The notes beneath the pieces were generated by a model. It was not told where the DNA came from, did no database searches, and saw only the letters and a program-made list of their open reading frames with translations. Shown piece by piece: positions 26,360 to 37,128 of a stretch of DNA of 64,000 bases. Source of the stretch: Leifsonia sp. 71-9 (GTDB lineage Bacteria; Actinomycetota; Actinomycetes; Actinomycetales; Microbacteriaceae); the NCBI RefSeq assembly GCF_001898805.1, contig NZ_MKVJ01000022.1, positions 62,001-126,000 on the forward strand, in the 5' to 3' direction. The number at the start of each line of letters is the position of its first letter. The first letter of the stretch is position 1. The position numbers were made by a program, and so were the translations under genes.

Positions 26360-26544
26360 CCCCGCCACCCGATCGCCGGTGCTGCCGGAGCGGGCGCGAG
26401 CCCTTTGTTTCCGGCGTGTTTAACTTTCGGCGGAATTCGTAACGGTTTCACAAAAAAGCTGGCAATTACCCGTATTGCACGCATTATTATCGGTCCAACG
26501 CGCGGCGCTGGACCGCGCTTGCGACACAGCAATGGGAGTAATGC
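26360..26544 (+). promoter_or_regulatory. AT-rich promoter and leader of the cold-shock gene
   Basis: This 185-base gap is clearly richer in A+T than its surroundings. It contains a run of A's near 26453 and a TATTAT hexamer at 26485-26490 that could be a -10 element. GGGAGTAA lies just before the cspA ATG. A 5' leader of roughly 50 bases would be expected. The -35 element is not obvious. Confidence 0.45.
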
Positions 26545-26748
26545 ATGGCGAACGGAACCGTGAAGTGGTTCAACGCTGAAAAGGGCTACGGATTCATCAC
26601 CGTCGATGGTGGGGGGCAGGACGTTTTCGTTCATTACTCCGCAATTGACATGTCCGGGTACAAGGTCCTCGAGGAGGGCCAGCAGGTCGTGTTCGAGGTC
26701 GGTTCGGGGAACAAGGGTCCCCAGGCCGAGTCGGTGCGCCTGGCCTAG
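26545..26748 (+). CDS. cspA: Cold-shock protein
   Basis: A 67-residue single cold-shock domain that binds single-stranded nucleic acid. RNP1 (KGYGFITV) and RNP2 (DVFVHYSAI) are intact, with the usual start [11 protein letters not shown]. It is followed by a strong hairpin terminator and then by groEL, so it is a one-gene unit. Confidence 0.97.
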   Translation: MANGTVKWFNAEKGYGFITVDGGGQDVFVHYSAIDMSGYKVLEEGQQVVFEVGSGNKGPQAESVRLA

Positions 26749-26766
26749 AACCCAGCGATTCGACGA

Positions 26767-26797
26767 GAGGAGCGCCGCCCCGCAAGGGCGGCGCTCT
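26767..26797 (+). terminator. Hairpin terminator after the cold-shock gene
   Basis: GAGCGCCGCCC-type arms flank a CGCAA loop: the left arm GCGCCGCCC pairs with GGGCGGCGC. It stands about 20 bases after the cspA stop. There is no clean U-tract, as is common in high-GC actinobacteria. Confidence 0.7.
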
Positions 26798-26871
26798 CCT
26801 GTGCGCGGGGCATCGACGCCCCGCGCACCGTCGTCTGCGCGCCGCAGCGTCGCGGCGCCTCCCTCCCTCGT

Positions 26872-26898
26872 CTTGCACTCGACCGCAGCGAGTGCCAG
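26872..26898. promoter_or_regulatory. Degenerate CIRCE element (HrcA operator)
   Basis: CTTGCACTC - nine bases - GAGTGCCAG has the CIRCE layout TTAGCACTC-N9-GAGTGCTAA with seven of nine matches in each arm. It lies seven bases upstream of a perfect copy, so HrcA could bind both. Confidence 0.7.
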
Positions 26899-26905
26899 AA
26901 TCGCT

Positions 26906-28595
<1,690 letters not shown>

Positions 28596-28630
28596 GTCCC
28601 ACCGCGTCGAGTCTTCTCACGCACTGACGC

Positions 28631-28662
28631 AGAGGGCGTCTCCCTTCGGGGAGGCGCCCTCT
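28631..28662 (+). terminator. Strong hairpin terminator after groEL
   Basis: Arms AGAGGGCG-TCTCCC and GGGAGG-CGCCCTCT pair around a TTCG tetraloop. This gives a stem of about 14 bases followed by CGTCGTTT. It is 36 bases past the groEL stop. Confidence 0.85.
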
Positions 28663-28809
28663 CGTCGTTTCGATACGGCACCGTTATGCGCGGCGCCCGC
28701 GCCCGGCCCGCGCTCGCGGATAGTCTTCTCGGCAGGGGGATGCGGCGTATGCCGCATCGGGAATGCGCTCGCGGGGGCCGCCGCGCGAACGCGGAATCGG
28801 GGAGGAACC

Positions 28810-29880
28810 ATGCGCTCGTCACACTGGACCATCGTCGCCGCAGCCGGCGTGCTGCTCGCGCTGAGCGGATGCACGCCCGGGGCCGAGGGCGGCCCGACGT
28901 CGACCGCCTCCCCGCGCCCGACGGCCTCCTCCTCACCGACCGCGGTGACGACACCCGCACCGGCCTGTGCCGACCTCGCGGACCCGGGAGTGATCACCGC
29001 GCTCGTCGGAGGCTCGGGAACGCCCCAGAAGTTCGAGCACCTCCAGCCGGGCGGGATCTACGGAGACGCCGCATGGAGCATCTGGACGGCGAACGGTGCC
29101 GTCTGCGGCTGGGGTGAGCGGGGTGCTGATCAGTCGATCGAGCAGCCGATGCCGGGGACGGTCCTGCTCCAGGTCGTGCCGGGCCTGGAGAGCGCGTGGA
29201 ACGCTCTCGCCCAGGAGAGCAGCCCGAGCGCGGGCAGCCCGTACGACGGCGGCGTCTCACTGGGCGGCCACTGCGATCGCGGTCTCTGCCTGACCGACGT
29301 GCTCGTCGATGGCGCGTGGCTGCATGTTCAGGCGGAGGGGGAGAGCGCCCTCGGCGAGTCCGCCTTCCACGGGTTCGTCCAGGGCGTGGTCACGCGCTAT
29401 CGAGCGCTCCCGGCGCCGACGGTGCGCCAGCCGCATCCGCGGTCCTGCGACGACCCGGCCCTGCAGAGCGCCGTGAAGAGCGTCTTCGGCGATGGAGACC
29501 TGGTCGGTCCGGACGGCTCCCCGCAGTTCGTTCTCAAGGACGCGCTGGCTCGAGCCGGGTACCTCACCGCCTGCCGCTTCGACTCGTCGTCCGGCGCGAA
29601 GGGCTGGGAGACGTTCGTCACCGTCCTCGACGATGCGCCGCCGAGTCTCGTGGCGGCCTACCGGTCGGGCACGGACCACCCCGACAGTCGTCCGGTGGAC
29701 GTGTCGGCGCTCGGCAGCGACGCGTCGGGCCTCTACGAGCCCACCGTGGACTCCGAGCGCACGATCGTCGACGTCGCCGACGGCGGACGCTGGCTGCAGG
29801 TCGAGACCTACAACACCGACGACACCGCCAAGACGGTGAACCTGGCCCAGAAGCTCCTCGCGAGCAGCTGGGTGAAGTAG
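28810..29880 (+). CDS. Putative lipoprotein, paralogue 1
   Basis: A 356-residue exported protein. The signal peptide ends in a lipobox with Cys21 (LALSGC), followed by a Thr/Ser/Pro-rich linker to about residue 50. Two similar modules follow, each starting with a Cys-Ala/Asp-Asp segment and containing conserved cysteines. The segment SPYDGGVSLGGHC recurs as DYDGGVSLGGDC in the next gene. I do not recognise a named family. It stands in tandem with an equal-length paralogue seven bases downstream. Confidence 0.8.
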   Translation: MRSSHWTIVAAAGVLLALSGCTPGAEGGPTSTASPRPTASSSPTAVTTPAPACADLADPGVITALVGGSGTPQKFEHLQPGGIYGDAAWSIWTANGAVCGWGERGADQSIEQPMPGTVLLQVVPGLESAWNALAQESSPSAGSPYDGGVSLGGHCDRGLCLTDVLVDGAWLHVQAEGESALGESAFHGFVQGVVTRYRALPAPTVRQPHPRSCDDPALQSAVKSVFGDGDLVGPDGSPQFVLKDALARAGYLTACRFDSSSGAKGWETFVTVLDDAPPSLVAAYRSGTDHPDSRPVDVSALGSDASGLYEPTVDSERTIVDVADGGRWLQVETYNTDDTAKTVNLAQKLLASSWVK

Positions 29881-29887
29881 GAACGTC

Positions 29888-30958
29888 GTGCCCCCGATCA
29901 GGCGGATCGTGACCGTCGCACTCGCCGCGAGCGTCCTCCTCGCCGTGAGCGGTTGTGCCGAGCTCGGCCTCCCGCTGCCGGGGACGCCGACCGGCACGGC
30001 GACCCCGACCGGGCCGGCCGCGCCGCCCGCGTTCGCGCTCGACTGCCCGGCGACCGTCGGCGCTGCGGATCTGGCGTCGGTGCTCGGCGCGCAGGCGACC
30101 GCCGTCACGACGCCTCCCGGCATCCTCGCGTCCGCGGCCGCGGCGGGACCCCTGGCGCTCCCGGCGGTGGGCGGAGCAGCCTGCCGCTGGAAACACGGCA
30201 CGGACACGCTCGTCGTGCAGGTCCTCCCGCACGCGGCCGCCGCCTGGACGACCCTCGCCGCGGCGTACCCGAACGCCGCCACTCCGGGAGCGGACTACGA
30301 CGGCGGGGTGTCCCTCGGCGGCGACTGCACGCTGACGCCGACCGTGATCTGCCGCACGAACGTCCTGGTCGGGGAGGCTTGGCTCGCCGTGGAGCTCACC
30401 GCGGCGGCCGCTCCCGGCCTGACCGAGGCCGGGTTCCACGACATCGTGCAGCGCGCGCTCCCGTCGGTCGCGGCGGCGGTCGCGAAGGCCCCGAGCCCGG
30501 TCCCGGCCGCGAAGGCGTTCGACTGCGCGGACCCGGGCCTGCGCGCCGAGCTGCAGCAGACCTTCGCTCTGCCCGCCGTGACATCGATGGGCACGGAACC
30601 GACGTTCCGGATCGCCGACGCGGTGATCGTCGCGCCGGGAGCCACGCTCTGCGCGTTCCAGCCGAACGAGGATGGCAGCGGAGGCTACCTCGGCAGCCTG
30701 TCGGTGCTCCCGGGCACCGCGGCCGCCTACGAACAGCTCCGCGCCGCCGTCCTCGCCCAGGACCCGAGCGCGCACAGCGAGATGATGACGGTGAAGGGCG
30801 AGCAGGTCCCGGCCCTCGTCTGGGGTGTCACGGCCGACGACACGGCGTTCACCTCGGTCGACGCGATGATCGGGACGCGCTGGGTCGAGTTCCGCTCCAC
30901 CGATCCCGACGACAGCCGTTCGCTCGCGATCGTGCAGTGGGTGGCCGCGACGCTGTAG
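29888..30958 (+). CDS. Putative lipoprotein, paralogue 2
   Basis: Also 356 residues, with GTG start and a lipobox Cys near residue 21 (LLAVSGC). Organisation follows paralogue 1: a Pro/Thr linker, then two repeats with paired cysteines (CPATVG, CRWKHG, CTLTPTVIC and later CADPGL, CAFQPN). Divergence between the copies is considerable, so the duplication is old. The function is unknown. The stop is six bases from that of the convergent glycosyltransferase gene. Confidence 0.8.
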   Translation: MPPIRRIVTVALAASVLLAVSGCAELGLPLPGTPTGTATPTGPAAPPAFALDCPATVGAADLASVLGAQATAVTTPPGILASAAAAGPLALPAVGGAACRWKHGTDTLVVQVLPHAAAAWTTLAAAYPNAATPGADYDGGVSLGGDCTLTPTVICRTNVLVGEAWLAVELTAAAAPGLTEAGFHDIVQRALPSVAAAVAKAPSPVPAAKAFDCADPGLRAELQQTFALPAVTSMGTEPTFRIADAVIVAPGATLCAFQPNEDGSGGYLGSLSVLPGTAAAYEQLRAAVLAQDPSAHSEMMTVKGEQVPALVWGVTADDTAFTSVDAMIGTRWVEFRSTDPDDSRSLAIVQWVAATL

Positions 30959-30964
30959 CCGGGG

Positions 30965-32452
30965 TCAGCGGCAGTTGGCGGCCGCGGTGGCGCGATCGAA
31001 CGCGTAGAACGTCACCTCGTTGAGCATCGTCTCCCGCAGCTCCGCCCGGTGCGCGTCGATGAAGGCGGTGACCGCGGGCGAGATCGGCGACCGGGGCGAG
31101 ACCTTGGTCGCCACGGCGACGATGCAGGCCGCGGTCGGATCCGCTGTCGCGCGATCGCCGATGGTCTCGTCCCACTCCCAGGGCGCGGCGCCGCTCACCA
31201 GGATCAGGCCGGACGTGATGCCGTCCTCGCGGAGCGTGCTGTCGATGCGGCCGAAGCCCGTCGGCCCGTCGTTCCACACCAGGAGGGAGGTGGTGACGGC
31301 CGAGACGAGGGCGAGGGCGAGCGCGGCGGCGCCGATGACGCGCAGCACGGTCCGCACGCCGCGCACGACCGGCGCTCTCAGCAGCCACACGACGCCGATG
31401 CCGGCGAGAAGGCAGATGGCCCACATCCACGCGTAGTAGTACGACGGCAGCGCGTTCTTGGCGATGAACAGGTAGAAGATCACGAGCAGCGCGAGCGCGA
31501 GCGCGAGATAGGCCACCAGGAAGCGATGGCGGCGATCGAACAGGGCCGCCACGGTGCCGATCGCGAAGACGACGACGGCCACCGGGCCGACGCCCTTCCA
31601 CGCGAAGTAGAGGTTCGCCCACCAGGGCGGATGCGCGGTCGCGGTCCCGGCCAGATCGATCAGGTGGCCCGTCGCGTTCTGGGCGCCCTGGAACGCGACG
31701 AGGTCGGAGATGCCGGACACGACTCCGATGGGCCAGTAGACGAGCACGACGGTGAGGGCCAGGGCGGGCACGGCGACGGCCAGCGCGAGGAGCGCGTCCT
31801 TCCACGGCCTGCGGACCAGGATGAGCAGCAGGAAGGCGGGGATGATGACGGCCGTGGTCGGCTTGCTGGTCGCCGAGAGCCCCAGGCTGACCGCGGCGAT
31901 CCCGATCCACACGATCGATCGACCGCGATGCCACTGCCAGGCGGCGGCCATTGCGGCGATGGCGAAGAAGACCATCACGGGGTCGAGCACGGCGAAGCGG
32001 TCCAGGCGGAACTCGAAGGTGCCGGAGACGCCGCGCGGGAGCAGCAGCCAGAACGCCGTCGGCACCAGGGCAGGCATCCACCCGAGCTCCGGGCGCAGCC
32101 AGAGGAAGATGATCGCGCCCGCGAGCACCGTGAGCGACCCTGCGAGCAGGCGCGGGGCGAGCGGGCCCTCGCCGAAGAGCAGCTGGATGGCGCCGAACAG
32201 GTACTTCGCCGTCGGCGGCTGCTCGTGGTTCGCCGTGAGGTCGCCGCTGAGGTAGAGGCGGCCGACCAGGATGTACTGGGGCTCGTCCGCGTTGAAGTTC
32301 GCCGCGAGGATGTTCCAGAGCGACTGGTACGCGCCCCACACGAACACGACGACGAGGGCCGTCCAGCGGACCGCCGGGCGGTCGGCGAACCGCGCGAGGG
32401 GTCCGGGGCCGGGAGGCGCCGCGTGCGCCGGGGGTTCCGTCACGGTCGTCAT
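30965..32452 (-). CDS. GT39-type membrane glycosyltransferase (ArnT/PMT-like)
   Basis: A 495-residue polytopic protein with about eleven hydrophobic segments. An acidic first extracytoplasmic loop (NFNADEPQYI near residue 50) resembles the catalytic Asp/Glu loop of GT-C enzymes that use polyprenyl-phosphate sugars. EFRLDRFAVLDPVMVFFA is a further family-like segment. It is coupled (ATGA overlap) to a polyprenol-phosphate mannose synthase, suggesting that it transfers mannose onto a protein, lipid or wall polymer. The acceptor is unknown. Confidence 0.82.
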   Translation of the reverse strand: MTTVTEPPAHAAPPGPGPLARFADRPAVRWTALVVVFVWGAYQSLWNILAANFNADEPQYILVGRLYLSGDLTANHEQPPTAKYLFGAIQLLFGEGPLAPRLLAGSLTVLAGAIIFLWLRPELGWMPALVPTAFWLLLPRGVSGTFEFRLDRFAVLDPVMVFFAIAAMAAAWQWHRGRSIVWIGIAAVSLGLSATSKPTTAVIIPAFLLLILVRRPWKDALLALAVAVPALALTVVLVYWPIGVVSGISDLVAFQGAQNATGHLIDLAGTATAHPPWWANLYFAWKGVGPVAVVVFAIGTVAALFDRRHRFLVAYLALALALLVIFYLFIAKNALPSYYYAWMWAICLLAGIGVVWLLRAPVVRGVRTVLRVIGAAALALALVSAVTTSLLVWNDGPTGFGRIDSTLREDGITSGLILVSGAAPWEWDETIGDRATADPTAACIVAVATKVSPRSPISPAVTAFIDAHRAELRETMLNEVTFYAFDRATAAANCR

Positions 32453-33210
32453 CGGGTCGGGGTGCTTCCCGAGGAGACACGGCGTGCCGGGCGTCGGCGC
32501 AGCCGGCCGGGCAACCCGGCGATGCCCCAGCCGGTGACGCGCAGCATGGCCTCGACCACGATGGACGCGGTCATCTTGGAGCTGCCGTACTCGCGCTCGA
32601 CGAAGGTGATGGGCACCTCGACCACCCGCTCGCCGGCGGCGTACGCCCGCCGGAGCATGTCGATCTGGAAGCAGTAGCCGCGGCTGGTCACGTCCTCGAA
32701 GGCGATCCGCTCGAGGGCGTCCGCGCGGTAGGCGCGGTAGCCGCCGGTCACATCCCGCGCGGGCAGGCCGAGGGCGAGACCGGAGTAGAGGCTCCCGCCG
32801 CGCGAGAGCAGCACGCGGCGCTTCGGCCAGTTCTCGATGGCGCCCCCGGCGACCCAGCGCGAGCCCACGACCACGTCGGCGTCCTCGACCGCGTCGAGGA
32901 GCCGGTGGAGCTGCTCGGGCCGGTGGGAGCCGTCGGCGTCCATCTCGACGATGACGTCGAAGCCGTGGTCCAGTCCCCAGCGCATGCCCGCCCGGTACGC
33001 GGCGCCGAGGCCGGCCTTCCCGGTCCGGTGCAGCACGTGGACGGTGTCGTCGTCGTGGGCCAGACGGTCGGCGATCTCGCCGGTGCCGTCGGGGGAGTTG
33101 TCGTCGACCACGAGGAGATGCACGTCGGGGCCTGCGCCGCGGACGCGCCCCGCCATCGTCTCGAGATTCTCACGCTCGTTGAACGTCGGCATCACGACCA
33201 GCGCGCGCAC
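32449..33210 (-). CDS. ppm1: Polyprenol monophosphomannose synthase
   Basis: A 253-residue GT2 enzyme that makes polyprenyl-phosphate mannose from GDP-mannose. Features are VVMPTFNERENLETM at the start, VVDDNSPDGTGEIAD near 35 and the metal-binding VEMDADGSHRPEQ near 90, followed by RDVTGGYRAYRADAL. The C-terminus lacks the membrane domain of eukaryotic or mycobacterial fused forms. It provides the likely donor for the adjacent GT39-type enzyme. Confidence 0.9.
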   Translation of the reverse strand: MRALVVMPTFNERENLETMAGRVRGAGPDVHLLVVDDNSPDGTGEIADRLAHDDDTVHVLHRTGKAGLGAAYRAGMRWGLDHGFDVIVEMDADGSHRPEQLHRLLDAVEDADVVVGSRWVAGGAIENWPKRRVLLSRGGSLYSGLALGLPARDVTGGYRAYRADALERIAFEDVTSRGYCFQIDMLRRAYAAGERVVEVPITFVEREYGSSKMTASIVVEAMLRVTGWGIAGLPGRLRRRPARRVSSGSTPTR

Positions 33211-33326
33211 TCCACCCCCAGGATTGTGTTCGGAACCCCCATGACACGGATCGACGATCCGGCCTCAATTCTGCCATGCGCTGCGGACGCGCATGACCTC
33301 GACGGGGCCTGGCGGACAGCGGCCCC

Positions 33327-35051
33327 CTACGGCTGCAGCGGCTTCGGCGCGGCCGGGGAGCCCGCCAGCGGGAGCGTCACCCGGAACGTGGCGCCGCCTC
33401 CCTCGGTCTCCGAGACGTCGACGGTGCCGTTGTGCGCCGCCACGATCGAGGAGACGATCGCGAGCCCGAGGCCGCTGCCGCCGGTCTCGCGGGCGCGGGA
33501 GGTGTCGGCGCGCCAGAAGCGCTGGAAGATCTTCTCGCGGATCTGCGGCGGGATGCCCTCGCCGTGGTCGCGGACCTCGAGCGACGCACGCTCGGTGCGG
33601 TGGTCGATCTGCACGGCGATCTCGATCGGGGTGTCGACCGGCGTGTAGCGCAGGGCGTTGCCCATCAGGTTCGTGACGACCTGGCGCAGCTTGTTCTCCT
33701 CCGCGAGCACGATGGCGGGCTCGGCGGGCGCCGGGTTGGCCAGCACGACCTTCTCCGTCGTCGTGATCGGGATCGGCTCGGTCCCGCGACGCGGACGGCT
33801 GCGGCGCAGACGTGCGAGGGCCGAGCCGGCGAAGGCGATCGGGCCGGTGGCGTTCGAGACCTTGCCGGCGGAGGCGGAGGACGGCAGCTCCGAGAGCGGC
33901 ATCGGGACGGTGTCCAGGGTCGGCTCGTCCGGGTCGGTGGAGGGCGCGGCCGCGGGCACGGGATCGGGAGTCAGCACCGTGACGATGCGGCCCGGCGACC
34001 CGGCCATGGCGTCCATCGCGGCGTCCTGCGCGATGCGCACCAGGTCGACCGCGTGCAGGTCGAGCGGCTTCGCCTCGTCGAGGCGGGCGAGCTCCAGGAG
34101 GTCCTCCACGAGGATGCCCATCCGGATCGCCTCCTTCTCGATGCGCTCCATCGCCTGCGCGACGTCCTCCGGGGTCTGCAGCGCGCCCATCCGGTACAGC
34201 TCGGCGTAGCCGCGCACTGACACGAGCGGCGTGCGCAGCTCGTGGGAGGCGTCGCCGACGAAGCGCCGCATCTGGTCGATGGTGCGCGCGCGGTCGCTGA
34301 AGGCGCGGTCGATCCGGTTCAGCATGGTGTTGAGGGAGCGATTGAGCCGGCCGACCTCGGTGTTCGGGGTCGCACCGCCGAGGCGCTGGCTGAAGTCGCC
34401 GTCGGCGATCCGCGCGGCGGTCTGCTCCACCTCCCGCAGCGGTTGGAAGGTCGTGGTCACGAGCATCCGGGTGAGCCCCGCGCCGACGATGATCACGATC
34501 ACGCCGAAGCCCAGGAAGATCGCCAGGAAGCTGGCCATCACCGTGTCGATCTGCGAGGTGGTCGTCGCCACGATGGCCGTGCCGAGGGCCCCCGGCGGAT
34601 TCGTCAGCGTCACCGTCTGCGCCAGGGCGCGGTAGGTGGTGCGCCCGTCGTTGCTCTGCAGCGGGTAGCCGCCCGCGGGCAGCTTCTTGCCGTCGGCGAC
34701 GCTGAGGGTGTCGGGCACGGCGGGGCGGTGCGAGTACGGGATGTTGGTCCAGTTGGTCTTGACCAGGTTCCCGTCCGCGTCGTAGAGCGCCGCGAAGTAG
34801 TCCGAGGGGCTCGCGTCGGAGGCGATCTTCTCGCTGTCCGACGACGTGCCGTAGAGGTACGTGTTCAGGTACGACGCGCCCGACGCCGCCGAGAGCTGCG
34901 CATCCAGCTGGTCGAGCAGCACCGGCTTGAGCATCGACATGGTGCCGATGCCCGTCACGAGCAGCCCGAGCGTCAGCATGAGCACGGTGACACCCGTGAT
35001 CTTCGTGCGCAGGGAGATCGCGTTCCAGCGGTCGAGCAGGCGTGAGTGCAT
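33327..35051 (-). CDS. OmpR-type sensor histidine kinase with inserted linker
   Basis: A 574-residue membrane kinase. Transmembrane segments are at about 18-40 and 173-195, enclosing a roughly 130-residue sensor domain. HAMP covers about 196-250, and the phospho-acceptor is His270 in GDASHELRTPL. The ATPase domain has NLMGNALRYTP and DHGEGIPPQI boxes. A Pro/Ser/Arg-rich stretch of about 85 residues (about 345-430) interrupts the region where the ATPase domain begins, which is not usual. It is paired with the response regulator just upstream (63-base gap). Confidence 0.93.
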   Translation of the reverse strand: MHSRLLDRWNAISLRTKITGVTVLMLTLGLLVTGIGTMSMLKPVLLDQLDAQLSAASGASYLNTYLYGTSSDSEKIASDASPSDYFAALYDADGNLVKTNWTNIPYSHRPAVPDTLSVADGKKLPAGGYPLQSNDGRTTYRALAQTVTLTNPPGALGTAIVATTTSQIDTVMASFLAIFLGFGVIVIIVGAGLTRMLVTTTFQPLREVEQTAARIADGDFSQRLGGATPNTEVGRLNRSLNTMLNRIDRAFSDRARTIDQMRRFVGDASHELRTPLVSVRGYAELYRMGALQTPEDVAQAMERIEKEAIRMGILVEDLLELARLDEAKPLDLHAVDLVRIAQDAAMDAMAGSPGRIVTVLTPDPVPAAAPSTDPDEPTLDTVPMPLSELPSSASAGKVSNATGPIAFAGSALARLRRSRPRRGTEPIPITTTEKVVLANPAPAEPAIVLAEENKLRQVVTNLMGNALRYTPVDTPIEIAVQIDHRTERASLEVRDHGEGIPPQIREKIFQRFWRADTSRARETGGSGLGLAIVSSIVAAHNGTVDVSETEGGGATFRVTLPLAGSPAAPKPLQP

Positions 35052-35113
35052 CAGGCCGTCAGTCTACGCAGCGCATTCTGTGTGCCCCCGGTGCGCCGGA
35101 GCGCAGGCGGAGG

Positions 35114-35806
35114 TCACGCCTTGGCGGCCTTGAGCATGTAGCCGAAGCCGCGCTTGGTCTGGATGAGCGGCTCGCTGGAGTGCGCATCCACCTTGCGGCG
35201 CAGGTATGAGATGTACGACTCCACGATGCCCGCGTCGCCGTTGAAGTCGTACTCCCAGACGTGGTCCAGGATCTGCGCCTTGCTCAGCACGCGGTTCGGG
35301 TTGAGCATCAGGTAGCGCAGCAGCTTGAACTCGGTCGGGCTCAGCTCGATGGGGGTGTCGCCCACGAACACCTCGTGGGTGTCCTGGTCCATCGTCAGCT
35401 CGCCGGCGCGGATGACGGCGTCCTCGTCGGCCTGCATGGTGCGGCGGAGGATGGCCTTGATGCGCGCGACGATCTCGTCGAGGCTGAACGGCTTGGTGAC
35501 GTAGTCGTCGCCGCCGACCGTGAGGCCGGTGATCTTGTCCTCGGTGTCGTCCTTCGCGGTGAGGAACAGGATGGGCGCGGTGTAGCCCGCGCCGCGGAGC
35601 CGCTTGGTGACGCCGAAGCCGTTCATGTCCGGCAGCATGACGTCGAGGATGATGAGGTCTGGCTCCTCTTCGAGGACCGCGGAGATGGCCTGCGCACCGT
35701 TGCCGACCGCGCGCACGGCGAAGCCGGCGAAACGGAGGCTCGTGGTCAGCAGATCGCGGATGTTCGGCTCGTCGTCGACGATGAGAATGCGTGGTCCTGC
35801 GTTCAT
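35114..35806 (-). CDS. OmpR-family response regulator
   Basis: A 230-residue regulator. The receiver domain has the acidic pair at residues 11-12 and phospho-acceptor Asp55 (LIILDVMLPDMNGFG). A winged-helix DNA-binding domain starts near residue 130 (ELSPTEFKLLRYLMLNPNRV). It resembles the TcrA/MprA/PrrA group. It precedes its kinase in one unit. The regulon and signal are unknown. Confidence 0.95.
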   Translation of the reverse strand: MNAGPRILIVDDEPNIRDLLTTSLRFAGFAVRAVGNGAQAISAVLEEEPDLIILDVMLPDMNGFGVTKRLRGAGYTAPILFLTAKDDTEDKITGLTVGGDDYVTKPFSLDEIVARIKAILRRTMQADEDAVIRAGELTMDQDTHEVFVGDTPIELSPTEFKLLRYLMLNPNRVLSKAQILDHVWEYDFNGDAGIVESYISYLRRKVDAHSSEPLIQTKRGFGYMLKAAKA

Positions 35807-35910
35807 GGTGCCTAGTATCTGCGCGGCGGCTGTGGCTTAGCTGTGAGCGGCTGGGGTGCGCCCTACGCGAGGGTCTGGTGCCGACCGTGCGATCAGTGGA
35901 TGCTGTGGAC

Positions 35911-37128
35911 ATGTCGAATCCCACCGTCGTCATCGCCGGGGCCGGGCTCGCGGGCGCGACCACCGCGGTCGAGCTGCGCGAGCGCGGGTTCGCCGGCCGC
36001 ATCCTGCTGCTCGGCGCCGAGGAGCACCACCCGTACATCCGGCCCCCGCTCTCGAAGGAGTACCTGAAGGGCGAGGGGGATGTCGGCGACACGTACGTGA
36101 AGCCGGGGGAGTGGTATCCCGAGCACGACGTCGAGTTCCTGCCCGGCACCGAGGCGGGCTCGTTCGACCCGGGCGCGCACGAGCTGTTCCTCACCGGCGG
36201 CGCCCGGCTCACCTACGACAGCCTCGTGCTGGCGACCGGCGCGCGGCCACGTTCGCTCGACGTGCCCGGCAGCGGGGGCGGCGACGTGCTGCGCCTGCGC
36301 ACCATCGAGGACAGCCAACGGCTCTACGCGGCCCTGGAGGTCGGCGGCCGGCGCGTGGTCATCGTCGGCTCCGGCTGGATCGGGATGGAGGTCGCGGCCG
36401 CCGCCCGCGGCTACGACAACGACGTGACCGTCGTCGGCCGGCAGAGCGTCCCGCTGGCCGGCGCGATCGGTGCCGAGCTCGGCGGCGTCTTCGAGCGGCT
36501 GCACCGCGACCACGGCGTGCGGTTCGTGACCGGTGCCGTCGCGGCGGTCGAGGGAGGCGCCGGTCACGCCGTCGTGCTGGCCTCGGGCGAGCGCATCCCG
36601 GCCGACCTGGTGGTCGCGGGCGTGGGTGCCACCCCGGACGTGCTGGTCGCCGAGCGCTCCGGCCTCACCATCCAGAACGGCGTGCTCACCGACAAGGGGA
36701 TGCGCACCTCCGCGGAGGACGTCTTCGCCGTCGGCGACCTTGCCAACCCCTTCCTGCCCGCCATCGGCCGGCACCTGCGCAACGAGCACTGGGCCAACGC
36801 GATCGCGGGCGGCACCGTCGCCGCGCGCAGCATCCTGGGCGAGCGCGCGAGCTACGACGACATCCCGTACTTCTACTCCGACCAATACGATCTGGGCATG
36901 GAGTATTCGGGATACGCACCGCTCGCCGCGAACGCCCGCGTCGTCTTCCGCGGCGACGTCGACGCGCGCGAGTTCGTCGCCTTCTGGCTGCGCGACGACC
37001 GCGTGGTCGCCGGCATGAACGTCAACGTGTGGGACGTGCAGGACGACATCCAGCGCCTCATCCGCTCCGGCGACCGCCTCGACCCCGCCCGCCTGACGGA
37101 CGAGAGCGTGGACCTTGCCGCGCTCTGA
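35911..37128 (+). CDS. FAD-dependent ferredoxin-reductase-like oxidoreductase
   Basis: A 405-residue pyridine-nucleotide-disulfide-type reductase. The FAD dinucleotide fold is at the start (VVIAGAGLAGATTAVELRE), the NAD fold in the middle (VVIVGSGWIGMEVAAAARG), and the second FAD contact is VFAVGDLANPF. It resembles reductase components such as rubredoxin or ferredoxin reductases of oxygenases, but no ferredoxin gene is nearby. The ATG at 35911 was chosen because longer frames run into the promoter region. It overlaps the next gene by 14 bases. Confidence 0.88.
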   Translation: MSNPTVVIAGAGLAGATTAVELRERGFAGRILLLGAEEHHPYIRPPLSKEYLKGEGDVGDTYVKPGEWYPEHDVEFLPGTEAGSFDPGAHELFLTGGARLTYDSLVLATGARPRSLDVPGSGGGDVLRLRTIEDSQRLYAALEVGGRRVVIVGSGWIGMEVAAAARGYDNDVTVVGRQSVPLAGAIGAELGGVFERLHRDHGVRFVTGAVAAVEGGAGHAVVLASGERIPADLVVAGVGATPDVLVAERSGLTIQNGVLTDKGMRTSAEDVFAVGDLANPFLPAIGRHLRNEHWANAIAGGTVAARSILGERASYDDIPYFYSDQYDLGMEYSGYAPLAANARVVFRGDVDAREFVAFWLRDDRVVAGMNVNVWDVQDDIQRLIRSGDRLDPARLTDESVDLAAL

